Below, piece after piece: positions 14,469 to 23,177 of a stretch of DNA of 23,188 nucleotides. The DNA is taken from positions 1 to 23,188 of the forward strand of contig CBEVZC010000044.1 of NCBI GenBank assembly GCA_965554225.1, read 5' to 3'. A model generated the notes under the pieces. It saw only the letters and a program-made list of their open reading frames with translations. It did no database searches and had not been told where the DNA came from. How positions within the stretch are numbered: position 1 is the stretch's first letter; the number at the start of each line of letters is the position of its first letter. This DNA comes from BMS3ABIN04 sp965554225 (GTDB taxonomy: Bacteria; Bacteroidota; Ignavibacteria; Ignavibacteriales; Melioribacteraceae). Position numbers and translations under genes: made by a program.

Positions 14469-16472
14469 ATGGAAACTAAAAACGTTGTTTTTATCGTAGT
14501 ATTTTTTGCGGCATTCGGATTTTTATTTTACAATTTCAAAAGAATAATTTCCTACTTAAAAGTCGGAAAACCGGAAAACAGATTTGATCATCCCGGCGAA
14601 CGGTTAAAAAATGTATTTAAAATTGCTTTCGGTCAATCAAAAATTTTACGCGACCCTGTTGCCGGTTCCGTACATGTGATGATCTTTTGGGGATTTTTAA
14701 TATTTCTTTTCGCCGTTGTAGAAGCGTTGATCCAAGGTTTTTACTCTCCGTTTACATTCGAATTCCTGGGTCCCTTTTATTCGGTAATAACGCTTGTCCA
14801 AGATATTTTTAGTCTTCTTGTAATTTTAGCAGTCCTTTATGCTTTGTATAGAAGATACGTCCAACATGTTCCCAGATTAGAGCACGGTAAAGAAAGCAGA
14901 TTAGATGCAACCATTGTTTTAGTGTTAATACTTTGCGTTGTAATTGCAATGTTTGGTGAAAATTCGGCGCATATAGCAAATAATAATTTTAATCTTTCTA
15001 AATTTGAAATAAGACCTTTATCGGCTTTTTTAAGTCATTTGTTTTATAACGGACCCAGTGCGGGAGCGAAGTTTGCATTTGAGTTTTTCTGGTGGATGCA
15101 TATTATTGTTGTGCTTAGTTTCATGAATTTTCTTCCGTACTCAAAACATTTTCATGTGTTTACATCAATTCCTAATGTTTATTTCCATAAAATCGGTGAT
15201 AATAAATTTGCACTAAAACCTCTTGATTTGGAGGATGAAAATGCAGAACAGTTTGGTGCCGCAGATATAAACGATTTAAGTTGGAAGCAAATTTTAGACG
15301 GTTACACGTGTACTGAATGCGGAAGATGTTTTGATGCATGTCCTGCTTCTTCTACGGGGAAAGACCTTTCGCCGAGAGAAATAATAATTAATATTAGGAA
15401 GCGTACCAAAGAGAAAGCTCCGCTTTTGGCTGCCGGAGTTCAAGAAAATGAAGTGAATGAAAAAACATTGGTTCATAATTATGTAAAAGATAACGAACTT
15501 TGGGCATGCACGACATGCGGCGCCTGTATGCAGGAATGCCCGGTTACAATAGAACATGTTGATGCAATTGTGGATATGCGCAGAGATTTGGTTTTAATGG
15601 AATCCGAATTTCCGAATGAATTAAATACCGTTTTTAAGAATATTGAGACTAATTTTACTCCTTGGGCTTTTAACTCGCAGGATAGAGCTAATTGGGCCGA
15701 GGGAATGAATATTAAAACCATGGCGGAAGATTCAAATACAGAATATTTGTTTTGGGTCGGGTGTGCAGGCTCTTTCGACGCGAGATATCAAAAAGTTAGC
15801 AAAGCTTTTGCAACTTTAATGCAGAATGCCGGCGTTGATTTTAGAATCCTCGGAACAGAGGAAAAATGCAACGGAGATACGGCAAGACGACTTGGAAACG
15901 AATATTTAGCGCAAATGATGATGCAGGAGAATATTGAGACACTTAATAATTACGGAGTTAAAAAAATAGTTACTGCCTGCCCGCATTGCCTTAACTCGCT
16001 GAAACACGAATATCCGCAATTCGGTGGTAATTTTGAAGTTATTCATCATTCGCAATTACTAAATAAATTGATTGATGAAGGGAAAATTAAATTAAATGAC
16101 GAAAATGTAAAAAGTAAAGTAACTTATCACGATTCTTGTTATCTTGGAAGATATAATGATATTTATGATGAACCGAGAGCGCCGATTAAGAAAATTAAAG
16201 GTATTGAACTTGTTGAAATGGATAGAAATAAAGATAAAGGATTTTGCTGCGGCGCCGGCGGCGGTAGAATGTTTTTAGAAGAAACCGAAGGTACAAGAAT
16301 TAACGAAAACAGAACACAAGAAGCATTAGCTACTAATGCCGATACAATTGCTTCAGCTTGCCCGTTTTGCATGACAATGTTAAATGACGGTGTGAAATCG
16401 TTCGATAAAAGCGAGGAAGTAGAAGTAAAAGATATTGCAGAAATAATTCTTGAAAATTCACTAATTAACTAA
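14469..16472 (+). CDS. Membrane-bound Fe-S oxidoreductase, EtfD-like (ETF:menaquinone oxidoreductase candidate)
   Basis: A 667-residue fusion. Residues 1-230 hold about five or six membrane helices resembling the NarI/HdrE cytochrome b unit, with candidate heme histidines H69, H168 and H211. Residues 278-360 carry two [4Fe-4S] motifs (C281/284/287/291 and C347/350/353/357). Residues about 425-640 carry two CCG-type domains as in HdrD/GlpC: C432...C467-N...C504/C507, and C557...C593-C594...C631/C634. The CN in place of CC in the first domain is seen in many bacterial relatives. Proteins of this architecture have been linked to electron transfer from ETF to menaquinone (EtfD). The acyl-CoA dehydrogenase gene nearby fits this. 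Other options are lactate- or glycerol-phosphate-linked oxidoreductases. No clear ribosome site precedes the ATG. The Hc1 gene follows after 19 bases. Confidence 0.85.
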   Translation: METKNVVFIVVFFAAFGFLFYNFKRIISYLKVGKPENRFDHPGERLKNVFKIAFGQSKILRDPVAGSVHVMIFWGFLIFLFAVVEALIQGFYSPFTFEFLGPFYSVITLVQDIFSLLVILAVLYALYRRYVQHVPRLEHGKESRLDATIVLVLILCVVIAMFGENSAHIANNNFNLSKFEIRPLSAFLSHLFYNGPSAGAKFAFEFFWWMHIIVVLSFMNFLPYSKHFHVFTSIPNVYFHKIGDNKFALKPLDLEDENAEQFGAADINDLSWKQILDGYTCTECGRCFDACPASSTGKDLSPREIIINIRKRTKEKAPLLAAGVQENEVNEKTLVHNYVKDNELWACTTCGACMQECPVTIEHVDAIVDMRRDLVLMESEFPNELNTVFKNIETNFTPWAFNSQDRANWAEGMNIKTMAEDSNTEYLFWVGCAGSFDARYQKVSKAFATLMQNAGVDFRILGTEEKCNGDTARRLGNEYLAQMMMQENIETLNNYGVKKIVTACPHCLNSLKHEYPQFGGNFEVIHHSQLLNKLIDEGKIKLNDENVKSKVTYHDSCYLGRYNDIYDEPRAPIKKIKGIELVEMDRNKDKGFCCGAGGGRMFLEETEGTRINENRTQEALATNADTIASACPFCMTMLNDGVKSFDKSEEVEVKDIAEIILENSLIN

Positions 16473-16491
16473 TATAAATAGGAGAATCAAA

Positions 16492-16689
16492 ATGAGTGAC
16501 AGTTATAACAAACTTATAGAATTTGTACAAAGCATGGAAACAGATGTGTATAAATTCTATGAAAAAGGGCAGTCTGCTGCAGGTACAAGAGTAAGGAAAT
16601 CATTAAGCGAACTGAAAAAAATGGCTCAAGATATGAGGAATGAAGTTCAAAATATAAAAGCTCAAAGAAAATCTGAAAAGAACTCTTAG
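16492..16689 (+). CDS. Histone H1-like protein Hc1
   Basis: A 65-residue basic, helical protein whose core (YEKGQSAAGTRVRKSLSELK, residues 23-42) matches the small Hc1-family nucleoid proteins common in Bacteroidota, Chlorobiota and Ignavibacteriota. It probably binds DNA non-specifically, and the family is usually highly expressed. GGAG at 16481-16484 supports the start. It lacks the long Lys/Ala/Pro repeat tail of chlamydial Hc1/Hc2. It is followed by a 10-bp-stem hairpin that may end its transcript. Confidence 0.9.
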   Translation: MSDSYNKLIEFVQSMETDVYKFYEKGQSAAGTRVRKSLSELKKMAQDMRNEVQNIKAQRKSEKNS

Positions 16690-16700
16690 TAATATTATTT

Positions 16701-16734
16701 GGGCAATCTTTTTAAAATAGTTTTAAGATTGCCC
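16701..16734 (+). terminator. Hairpin: likely terminator of the histone-like gene or leader structure of the next gene
   Basis: GGGCAATCTT (16701-16710) pairs perfectly with AAGATTGCCC (16725-16734). The loop contains AAAA/TTTT, which can extend the stem around a TAG loop with a three-base bulge. It starts 11 bases after the histone stop codon. The following bases (ATTCTT) are only a weak U-tract, and the hairpin ends nine bases before the ATG of the CapA-like gene. It could therefore act as terminator, as attenuator, or as a structure limiting ribosome access. Confidence 0.6.
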
Positions 16735-16743
16735 ATTCTTCGC

Positions 16744-17916
16744 ATGAAAAAGTTTATCAAATCCTTTACTGCATCATTTCTTCTAACTATTATTTTCTTT
16801 AGCTGTAAACAAGAAAAAGTAATTCAAACAGCTAAAATACCTATAGTTAAAAAAGACACTGTTGTTAATATAGATATTTCTGCTGTGGGAGACATTATGT
16901 GTCATTCAACCCAAATAAATTATGCAAGGGAAAAAGATGGAAGTCTCAATTTTAAGCCGAGTTTTGAAATCATTAGTAACTATTTTACATCTAAAGATTT
17001 AGTCTTGGGCAATTTGGAAACAGCTTTTGCCGGAAGCAGAAGGAAATATTCCGGTTACCCTTTTTTTAATACCCCCGATGAATTTCTTGATGCAATAAAA
17101 TATGCAGGCTTTAATATTTTATTCACATCAAATAATCATGCATTTGATCAGGGTAAATATGGCGTGCTTAGAACTATAAAAGAGATTAAAAAGAGGGGAA
17201 TGAGTAATATCGGAACTTATGCATCTCAAAGGGATAGGGATTCAATTAGAATTATTGATGTAAAAGGTATTAAACTTGCTTTTTTGGCTTATTCATACGG
17301 TACAAATGGCGTTCGTATTTCTAAGGGAAGTAAATATTTGCTCTCAATTATAGATACCGCCTCTATTCGTTCTGATTTAGTAAAAGCAAAAAGGCAGAAC
17401 CCTGATGTTGTGATTGTTTATTTTCATTTTGGACATGAGTATTTTCATAAACCGACAAAATTTCAAAAAAGAATTGTTAAATTTACACAGGAAAACGGAG
17501 GTGACGTAATTATTGCCAGTCATCCGCACACTTTACAACCGGTTGAAACCTTTCCGCTTTGCAGCTCGAAATTGGATTCGGGATTTACAGCATATTCGCT
17601 TGGTAATTTTATATCAAATCAAAGGTGGCGTTATTCCGACGGCGGAGCAATACTTAATTTTTCAATTCAAAAAAATCTTAATACAAATAAAGTGAAAATA
17701 AATAATTTAAGCTTTTTGCCGTTTTGGGTTTACAAAGGAAAAATAAAAGATAAAAATAATTATCTCGTGCTTCCGCTAACCGGCTCATCCGTTTCAAGAT
17801 CATATCCCTTTTTATCTCCAAAAGATACTTTGAAAATGGACCAATGTATTTCGGATGTGTTGGACATAATACATAAGAGTACGCCGAGATTAAAACTAAT
17901 AACAGTTGATAATTGA
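16744..17916 (+). CDS. CapA/PgsA-family metallophosphatase-like lipoprotein
   Basis: With ATG 16744 the product is 390 residues and starts with a lipoprotein-type signal (MKKFIKSF...IIFFSC, C21). A longer frame from 16699 would translate through the hairpin and add 15 residues ahead of the signal, so it is rejected. PGA_cap motifs in order: SAVGDIM (46-52), NLE (90-92), SNNHAFDQG (129-137), HFGHEY (228-233), SHPH (259-262), YSLGNF (284-289). All putative metal ligands are present. CapA proteins take part in poly-gamma-glutamate or capsule assembly, but distant members act in other envelope or hydrolase roles. There are no capBC partners here, so the substrate is open. No Shine-Dalgarno sequence precedes the start. 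Confidence 0.85.
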   Translation: MKKFIKSFTASFLLTIIFFSCKQEKVIQTAKIPIVKKDTVVNIDISAVGDIMCHSTQINYAREKDGSLNFKPSFEIISNYFTSKDLVLGNLETAFAGSRRKYSGYPFFNTPDEFLDAIKYAGFNILFTSNNHAFDQGKYGVLRTIKEIKKRGMSNIGTYASQRDRDSIRIIDVKGIKLAFLAYSYGTNGVRISKGSKYLLSIIDTASIRSDLVKAKRQNPDVVIVYFHFGHEYFHKPTKFQKRIVKFTQENGGDVIIASHPHTLQPVETFPLCSSKLDSGFTAYSLGNFISNQRWRYSDGGAILNFSIQKNLNTNKVKINNLSFLPFWVYKGKIKDKNNYLVLPLTGSSVSRSYPFLSPKDTLKMDQCISDVLDIIHKSTPRLKLITVDN

Positions 17917-17975
17917 GAACTGACAATGTTTCTAACATACTGCATAAAGCTATGTAGATTAAATGATAAGTCAGC

Positions 17976-18060
17976 AGTCTTAACGGAGAAAATATATAAA
18001 GTTAAACTTCGGAAAGAATATATTTAACTTTCTGCCGCTTTCCTTATTAAAATTAAGACT
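17976..18060. other. Nested inverted repeats in the 246-base gap before the transporter gene
   Basis: Outer arms AGTCTTAA (17976-17983) and TTAAGACT (18053-18060) enclose inner arms AAAGTTAAA (17998-18006) and TTTAACTTT (18023-18031). All pairs are perfect. The structure could be an RNA fold, a weak terminator or chance in AT-rich DNA. No coding potential was seen here. Confidence 0.35.
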
Positions 18061-18162
18061 TTAAGCATGATTAACTAAGATTAGCCGAATTTATTTCTCA
18101 AAGATTTGGTATTTTTATGTTTATTTTAAATTTATTATTCTTATTAACGAAATATCCGCTGT

Positions 18163-19347
18163 ATGAAACATAAACCTTCATTATCTGCAATATTCATAAC
18201 TGTTTTTATTGACTTAATGGGTTTCGGTATTCTAATACCCATTCTACCTACATTTGCCAGTAAAGACCTTGCAATTTCCGATTTTGGGATTGGGATTGTT
18301 GTTGCCATTTATTCACTTATGCAGTTTCTATTTACACCGGTACTGGGGAACTTATCCGATAAATACGGACGAAGACCTTTTGTGCTTGGAAGTCTGTTTG
18401 CAACAGGCGTCTCATATATAATTTTCAGCTTTACTACCACATTCTGGGTTTTACTTCTTTCGAGAATGCTTGCCGGCATTGGAGGAAGTAATATTGGTGT
18501 AGCACAAGCTTATATAGCTGATGTAACCACAAAAGGAGACCGGTCAAAAGGCATGGGTGTTATTGGCGCTGCTTTCGGACTCGGATTTGTTTTTGGACCA
18601 ATGATTGGAGGAATACTTTCTCACTACGGTTATCCGGTAGTAGGTTTTGCAAGTGCAGCGTTTTCATTCTCTGCTTTAACTTACTCTTTTTTCTTTTTAC
18701 CGGAATCGAATTTAAATAAACAGAGTGAAACTAAAATTAAATTTAGATTGCTTAATATTAAAAAGACAGTTGAAACAATTAAGCACCCCAATGTTGGAAT
18801 TTTAGTTGTCTTATATTTTATTATTGTTTTTTCTATGGCCAATATATACGGAACATTCTCACTGCTTGGTTATAAAGTTTATGCTCTTTCCGATAGGCAG
18901 ATCGGATATTTATTCGGTATAATAGGTATTGTTAGCGCTATTGTTCAAGGTGGACTAATAAAACAGTTGTCTAAGCATTTTTCGGATAAGACTCTTATTA
19001 CTACCGGTGCGGTTTTAATGATGGTAGGCCTTGGACTTCTTCCGTACGGCGGCTCCTTTTCAGGAGTGGCAATGGTTGCTGTTGTTTTAGGTTTTGGAAC
19101 TGCAATTTCCCAGCCTGTTATTTTGGGACTTATCTCAAAATTAACATCTGAGAAGGAACAGGGTTCTATACTCGGTATGAATTCATCGCTTGGAGCTTTT
19201 GCCAGAGTTATGGGTCCGCTTTGGGGAGGATTTGCCTTCCAGTATTTTGGTTATGAGTTCCCGTTCTTAACAGGTGCGTTATTTACTTTTATTACCTTTT
19301 TACTTACACTATTTTTTGTTAAAACCACTAAACCGGTATTAGAATAA
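18163..19347 (+). CDS. MFS transporter, TetA/drug:H+ antiporter-like (DHA1)
   Basis: A 394-residue protein with about 12 membrane helices. Family motifs: D17 in the first helix (FIDLMGFGILIPILP), motif A GNLSDKYGRRPFVL (62-75), motif B with R101 (LLSRMLAGIGGS) and motif C-like GAAFGLGFVFGPMIGG (135-150), the last being typical of antiporters. AYIADVT after motif B is the TetA-like pattern. It probably exports a hydrophobic compound in exchange for protons at the inner membrane; the substrate, including tetracycline, cannot be inferred. No ribosome site is evident before the ATG. The stop is four bases from the next gene, so a shared transcript with the dihydrouridine synthase is likely. Confidence 0.9.
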   Translation: MKHKPSLSAIFITVFIDLMGFGILIPILPTFASKDLAISDFGIGIVVAIYSLMQFLFTPVLGNLSDKYGRRPFVLGSLFATGVSYIIFSFTTTFWVLLLSRMLAGIGGSNIGVAQAYIADVTTKGDRSKGMGVIGAAFGLGFVFGPMIGGILSHYGYPVVGFASAAFSFSALTYSFFFLPESNLNKQSETKIKFRLLNIKKTVETIKHPNVGILVVLYFIIVFSMANIYGTFSLLGYKVYALSDRQIGYLFGIIGIVSAIVQGGLIKQLSKHFSDKTLITTGAVLMMVGLGLLPYGGSFSGVAMVAVVLGFGTAISQPVILGLISKLTSEKEQGSILGMNSSLGAFARVMGPLWGGFAFQYFGYEFPFLTGALFTFITFLLTLFFVKTTKPVLE

Positions 19348-19351
19348 GATA

Positions 19352-20353
19352 ATGCTTAAAGTAGGTAAAATAGAAATTGAGAAAGCTCTTCTTCTCGCTC
19401 CCATGGAAGATATAAGCAATCTCGCATTTAGAAAATTATGTAAAGAGTTAGGTGCCGATGTTGTTTATACAGAGTTTGTAAATTCAAACGGTTTGATAAG
19501 AAATAATTTAAAAACTCAGAAGAAACTGCAAATCACGGATGAAGAAAGACCCGTTGGTATTCAAATTTATGGTGAAGCTATTGAACCAATGAAGGAATCT
19601 GCAAAGATATCTGAAATGGAAAATCCCGATATTATTGATATAAACGCAGGATGCTGGGTTAAAAAAGTAGCTAATAGAGGTGCCGGAGCTGGATTATTAA
19701 AAGATCCTCCTTATATGCAGAAGATGGTTGAGGAAATAGTTAAACAAGTTTCCGCACCGGTTACTGTAAAAACAAGAATCGGCTGGGATGAAGATTCCAT
19801 CTTAATTTTGGATGTTGCTAAAAGAATGGAAGATGCAGGCGCACAAGCGTTAACCGTTCATTGCAGAACCAGAAAACAAGGTCACAGCGGGGAAGCGGAT
19901 TGGAGTTGGATACCAAGGATTAAGAATGTTGTGAATATACCTGTAGTACTAAACGGCGGAATATTTACTGCAGAAGATGTAAAACAAGCTTTTGATGAAA
20001 CCGGCGCTGATGCCGTAATGATTGCACGGGGTGCAATTAACCATCCTTGGATATTTAAAGAAGCCAAGGAATTACTTTTTGATGGAAATATTTCTACTGT
20101 AATTACTCCCGAGCTTAGAATTACTACCGCTTTAAAACATCTAAAATACGAATTGGAAATAAAAGAGGTTAGGCGAGCCGTTATTCCGTTTAGAAAATTT
20201 TATTCCGGCTACTTAAAAGGATTATACGGCGCTTCGAAGATTAGGCAGGAACTTTATAAATATGAAGAATATGAACCGATTGAAGAAATTTTACTTAATT
20301 ATCTCGACAAACTTAAAAAGTATGAAGAAACATCTAAAGAGAATTTAGTTTGA
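19352..20353 (+). CDS. dusB: tRNA-dihydrouridine synthase (DusB-type)
   Basis: A 333-residue FMN TIM-barrel protein of usual length. Seen: LLAPMEDISNLAFRKLC (14-30), GIQIYGE (69-75), catalytic cysteine C101 in DINAGCWVKKV, GAGAGLL, VKTRIGWD, HCRTRKQ.HSG.ADW, NGGI and MIARGAINHPWIF, followed by a helical C-terminal tRNA-binding region. It reduces a uridine in the tRNA D-loop using NADPH. Trp follows the catalytic Cys where most relatives have Pro (GCP), a mild oddity. It resembles DusB by general layout rather than by a decisive signature. Its stop overlaps or abuts the next membrane-protein gene. Confidence 0.92.
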   Translation: MLKVGKIEIEKALLLAPMEDISNLAFRKLCKELGADVVYTEFVNSNGLIRNNLKTQKKLQITDEERPVGIQIYGEAIEPMKESAKISEMENPDIIDINAGCWVKKVANRGAGAGLLKDPPYMQKMVEEIVKQVSAPVTVKTRIGWDEDSILILDVAKRMEDAGAQALTVHCRTRKQGHSGEADWSWIPRIKNVVNIPVVLNGGIFTAEDVKQAFDETGADAVMIARGAINHPWIFKEAKELLFDGNISTVITPELRITTALKHLKYELEIKEVRRAVIPFRKFYSGYLKGLYGASKIRQELYKYEEYEPIEEILLNYLDKLKKYEETSKENLV

Positions 20354-20358
20354 GAAGC

Positions 20359-20946
20359 ATGAACTTGCCGTCTAATAAGTTTGCACGCATTATTTCCTAT
20401 CTTTTTATACCGCCTTTAATGAATTTCTTTATCTTTGTTTTCCTCGCACTGCATCTCCAATTGGAACAAAGGTTTTTATCCGCTGCAATTTTAATTTCTT
20501 TTTTATTCGGATTGGCAATACCAGTCATTTACTTTGTAATAATGAGAAGCAGGGGTAAAATTGATGATAACGATGCTCGAGTAAAAGAGCAGAGAACAAA
20601 TCCATACCTCTTCGGTATTTTATTAACACTTGCCGCAATTTTATTGAGTGCAATTTTTGTAAGTAATAAAATTATAACTATTGCTTGGATTACTTATTTA
20701 GTATGTTCTATGATTTTAATATTAGTAAATAAATACTGGAAAATCAGTGCTCACGCGATGGGTGCAGCTATACCATTGGGTATTATGCTTTTTTATTCGA
20801 ATTTATTAAGTTTGGGCTTAGTTGTTATTTTAATTTTAGTCGGCTGGTCGCGTATAAAGTTGAAGATGCACAATCTTAGTCAAGTACTTGCAGGCGGCTT
20901 TTTAGGCATCATTATTCCCGCGCTATTATTTGTTTTATTTCGTTAG
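20359..20946 (+). CDS. Integral membrane PAP2-like protein
   Basis: With ATG 20359 the product is 195 residues; a TTG at 20350, overlapping the previous stop as TTGA, would add three residues and is an alternative. About six membrane helices. The second half has KISAHAMGAAIPLG (128-141) and GWSRIKLKMHNLSQVLAGG (162-180). This matches the late PAP2 motifs (SGH and SRx5Hx3D) with S-A-H132, S164-R165 and H171, but Q175 replaces the motif's Asp. The first motif (Kx6RP) is not clear; KEQRTNP at 76-82 is a candidate. PAP2 enzymes dephosphorylate lipid phosphates; here activity is possible but uncertain. Lies within a run of close genes between dusB and the PolX-like gene. Confidence 0.7.
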   Translation: MNLPSNKFARIISYLFIPPLMNFFIFVFLALHLQLEQRFLSAAILISFLFGLAIPVIYFVIMRSRGKIDDNDARVKEQRTNPYLFGILLTLAAILLSAIFVSNKIITIAWITYLVCSMILILVNKYWKISAHAMGAAIPLGIMLFYSNLLSLGLVVILILVGWSRIKLKMHNLSQVLAGGFLGIIIPALLFVLFR

Positions 20947-20954
20947 GTTATTTA

Positions 20955-22625
20955 ATGAATTTAAGAAAAGGTTTAATTAAGCATTTGAATTTAATTGCGG
21001 ATTTACTTGAATTTAATTCTGCAAATAGATTTAAGGTAAGCGCTTTTAGAAACGGAGCAAACATACTCAGAAGACTAGGCCCCGATATTGAAATTAAAAT
21101 TAAGAATGGAACAATTAGAGATATTAAAGGAATTGGCAAAGGGTTACAATCCGTCATTTATGAATTTTATCACACCGGGAATTCCACGGAGCTAAACAAA
21201 ATATTGGAAAAAACACCGGAAGAGATCCTGGAGCTGATGCAAATTAGAGGATTAGGAGCAAGTAAAATAAATTTATTAAGTAGGGAACTGAATATCTCGA
21301 ATATCGAAAGTTTGGAGAGGGCATGCTCCAACAATTCTATTGCCGGGTTAAAAGGTTTCGGTGAGAAGACTCAAAATAAGATAATATCTGAGATTAGAAG
21401 GATAAAAGAAAATAGAGGGAAAGTTCTTCTAAGCGAAGCTCTGGAAATTGCAAATGTAATTAAATCGAAGTTAAGCCATTTTAATTCAGTTATTAAGATT
21501 AAAATGAGCGGTGACTTACGAAGAAGAATGGAAATAATATCAAAATTGGAATTTGTTTTGCTTATTAAATCCTATGAAGACTTCGACAAGGAGACTATTG
21601 ATAAGAATATATATGTAAAAGACTTATCTTATAATACATCAAGTAAAACATTAGAGCTGATAACTGACTATAAACCTCAGATAATTCTGTATCCTACTAT
21701 AGATGAAAGTGATTTCGAAAATATACTTTTTAAATCAACCGGATCGGAAGAATTTCTTGAGCAACTGAAATTAGATAGTAATAATTTTTCAAATAGTACT
21801 GAGAGCTCTATTTTTAAAGAAAAAGGATATCACTACATTATCCCGGAGATGCGTGAAATCGGATATTTTCATGCTCCCAACAAATTTAAAACAAGTAGTA
21901 ATTTAGAAATAAGTCAGTTTAGGGGATTATTGCATTTCCATACGAATTGGTCGGACGGAGTAAATACTTTAAGTGAAATGATAGACGCCGCAATAGAAAG
22001 AGATTTTAAGTTTGCTGCCGTCTGCGATCATAGCAAATCTGCCTTCTACGCTAACGGACTAAGTGAAGAAAGAGTATTAAAACAGAAATTAGAGATTGAA
22101 AAATTAAATAAAGTAAAAAATATTAAAATTTATCAAGGCATAGAATCCGATATTTTACGTAATGGTGAATTGGATTATAGTGATGAGCTTCTTAAAAACT
22201 TTGACTTTATTGTTGCATCAATTCACTCTCAATTTAACTTAACTGAAGATGAAATGACAACGAGAATGATTAATGCAATAGAAAATCAGCATACCAATTT
22301 AATAGGACATCCGACCGGAAGACTTTTGCTTAGACGAGATCCTTATTCAATTGACATAAAAAAAATAATTGATGCGTGCGTTCAGAACAATGTAGCAATT
22401 GAAATAAATGCTAATCCTAAAAGGCTTGACTTAGACTGGAGATTAATCTTTTATGCGCGTGAAAAAGGATGTAAATTTGCAATCAACCCCGATGCTCATT
22501 CCATTGATGGAATTGAAGATATTAAATACGGAATAATGGTTGCAAGGAAAGGCGGTATTCAAAAGAATGAGGTTATAAATACTTACGAAATAAGCGAATT
22601 TGAAAAGTTCTTAAATAAAAATTAA
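20955..22625 (+). CDS. polX: PolX-like protein: degenerate X-family polymerase domain, intact PHP domain
   Basis: A 556-residue protein near the normal length of bacterial PolX. Residues 1-150 form the helix-hairpin-helix-rich lyase-like region (GIG at 59-61, GLG at 99-101, GFG at 134-136). The palm has SGDLRRRMEIISKLEFVLL (185-203): family members read GSxRRxxExxxDxD, and here K197 and E199 occupy the two metal-binding Asp sites. The third palm Asp region and thumb are also not recognisable. The C-terminal PHP domain (324-540) is complete: LHFHTNWSDG (326-335), CDHS (357-360), GIESD (395-399), ASIHSQF (421-427), IGHPTGRLL (450-458), EINANPKRLDL (483-493) and NPDAHS (511-516). A PHP-type nuclease or phosphoesterase role is likely, while DNA synthesis is unlikely. 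Starts 9 bases after the preceding stop. Confidence 0.85.
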   Translation: MNLRKGLIKHLNLIADLLEFNSANRFKVSAFRNGANILRRLGPDIEIKIKNGTIRDIKGIGKGLQSVIYEFYHTGNSTELNKILEKTPEEILELMQIRGLGASKINLLSRELNISNIESLERACSNNSIAGLKGFGEKTQNKIISEIRRIKENRGKVLLSEALEIANVIKSKLSHFNSVIKIKMSGDLRRRMEIISKLEFVLLIKSYEDFDKETIDKNIYVKDLSYNTSSKTLELITDYKPQIILYPTIDESDFENILFKSTGSEEFLEQLKLDSNNFSNSTESSIFKEKGYHYIIPEMREIGYFHAPNKFKTSSNLEISQFRGLLHFHTNWSDGVNTLSEMIDAAIERDFKFAAVCDHSKSAFYANGLSEERVLKQKLEIEKLNKVKNIKIYQGIESDILRNGELDYSDELLKNFDFIVASIHSQFNLTEDEMTTRMINAIENQHTNLIGHPTGRLLLRRDPYSIDIKKIIDACVQNNVAIEINANPKRLDLDWRLIFYAREKGCKFAINPDAHSIDGIEDIKYGIMVARKGGIQKNEVINTYEISEFEKFLNKN

Positions 22626-22655
22626 TGGTTAATAAAAAATTCTGAGAGGAGAATT

Positions 22656-23177
22656 ATGGACCTTAAAAAATTAGTTAGAGATGTTCCGGATTTCCCGATT
22701 AAAGGAATAGTTTTTAAAGATATCACAACGTTAGTAAAGGATGCAAAAGGATTTGAATACACTTTAAATAAACTCTATAACATTAGTAAAAATAGAGGGA
22801 TAACGAAAGTCGTGGGAATTGAATCACGCGGATTTATATTCGGCGGAGCACTAGCAGTTAAATTGGGCGTCGGTTTTGTTCCAATAAGAAAACCGGGTAA
22901 ATTACCAGCTGATACCATTAAACAAACTTACGAATTAGAATATGGTACGGATTCAATTGAAATTCATAAAGATGCTCTTGAACCAGGAGATAAAGTTTTA
23001 ATTCATGACGATTTACTAGCAACAGGAGGCACGATGGAAGCTGCATGTAAATTAGCGGAAAAATTGGGAGCAGAGGTTGAACAGATATCTTTTGTAATTG
23101 AATTGGATTTTCTTAACGGAAGAAATAAATTAAAAAAATATGATGTGCAATCTTTGATTCATTATGATAGTGAGTGA
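22656..23177 (+). CDS. apt: Adenine phosphoribosyltransferase
   Basis: A 173-residue cytoplasmic enzyme of normal size that salvages adenine with PRPP to AMP. Seen: N-terminal RDVPDFPIKGIVFKDIT (8-24, typical of Apt), GIESRGFIFGGALA (54-67), the flexible-loop region KPGKLPADT (79-87) and the PRPP-binding loop VLIHDDLLATGGT (114-126). A clear AGGAG lies before the ATG. It is separated from the PolX-like gene by 30 bases, so they may share a transcript. The complete gene ends 11 bases before the window edge. Confidence 0.96.
   Translation: MDLKKLVRDVPDFPIKGIVFKDITTLVKDAKGFEYTLNKLYNISKNRGITKVVGIESRGFIFGGALAVKLGVGFVPIRKPGKLPADTIKQTYELEYGTDSIEIHKDALEPGDKVLIHDDLLATGGTMEAACKLAEKLGAEVEQISFVIELDFLNGRNKLKKYDVQSLIHYDSE

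Noticed and set aside
16699..16743. Start of the CapA-like gene at ATG 16699
   Set aside because: The extra codons are the hairpin itself and precede a lipoprotein signal that begins naturally at 16744.
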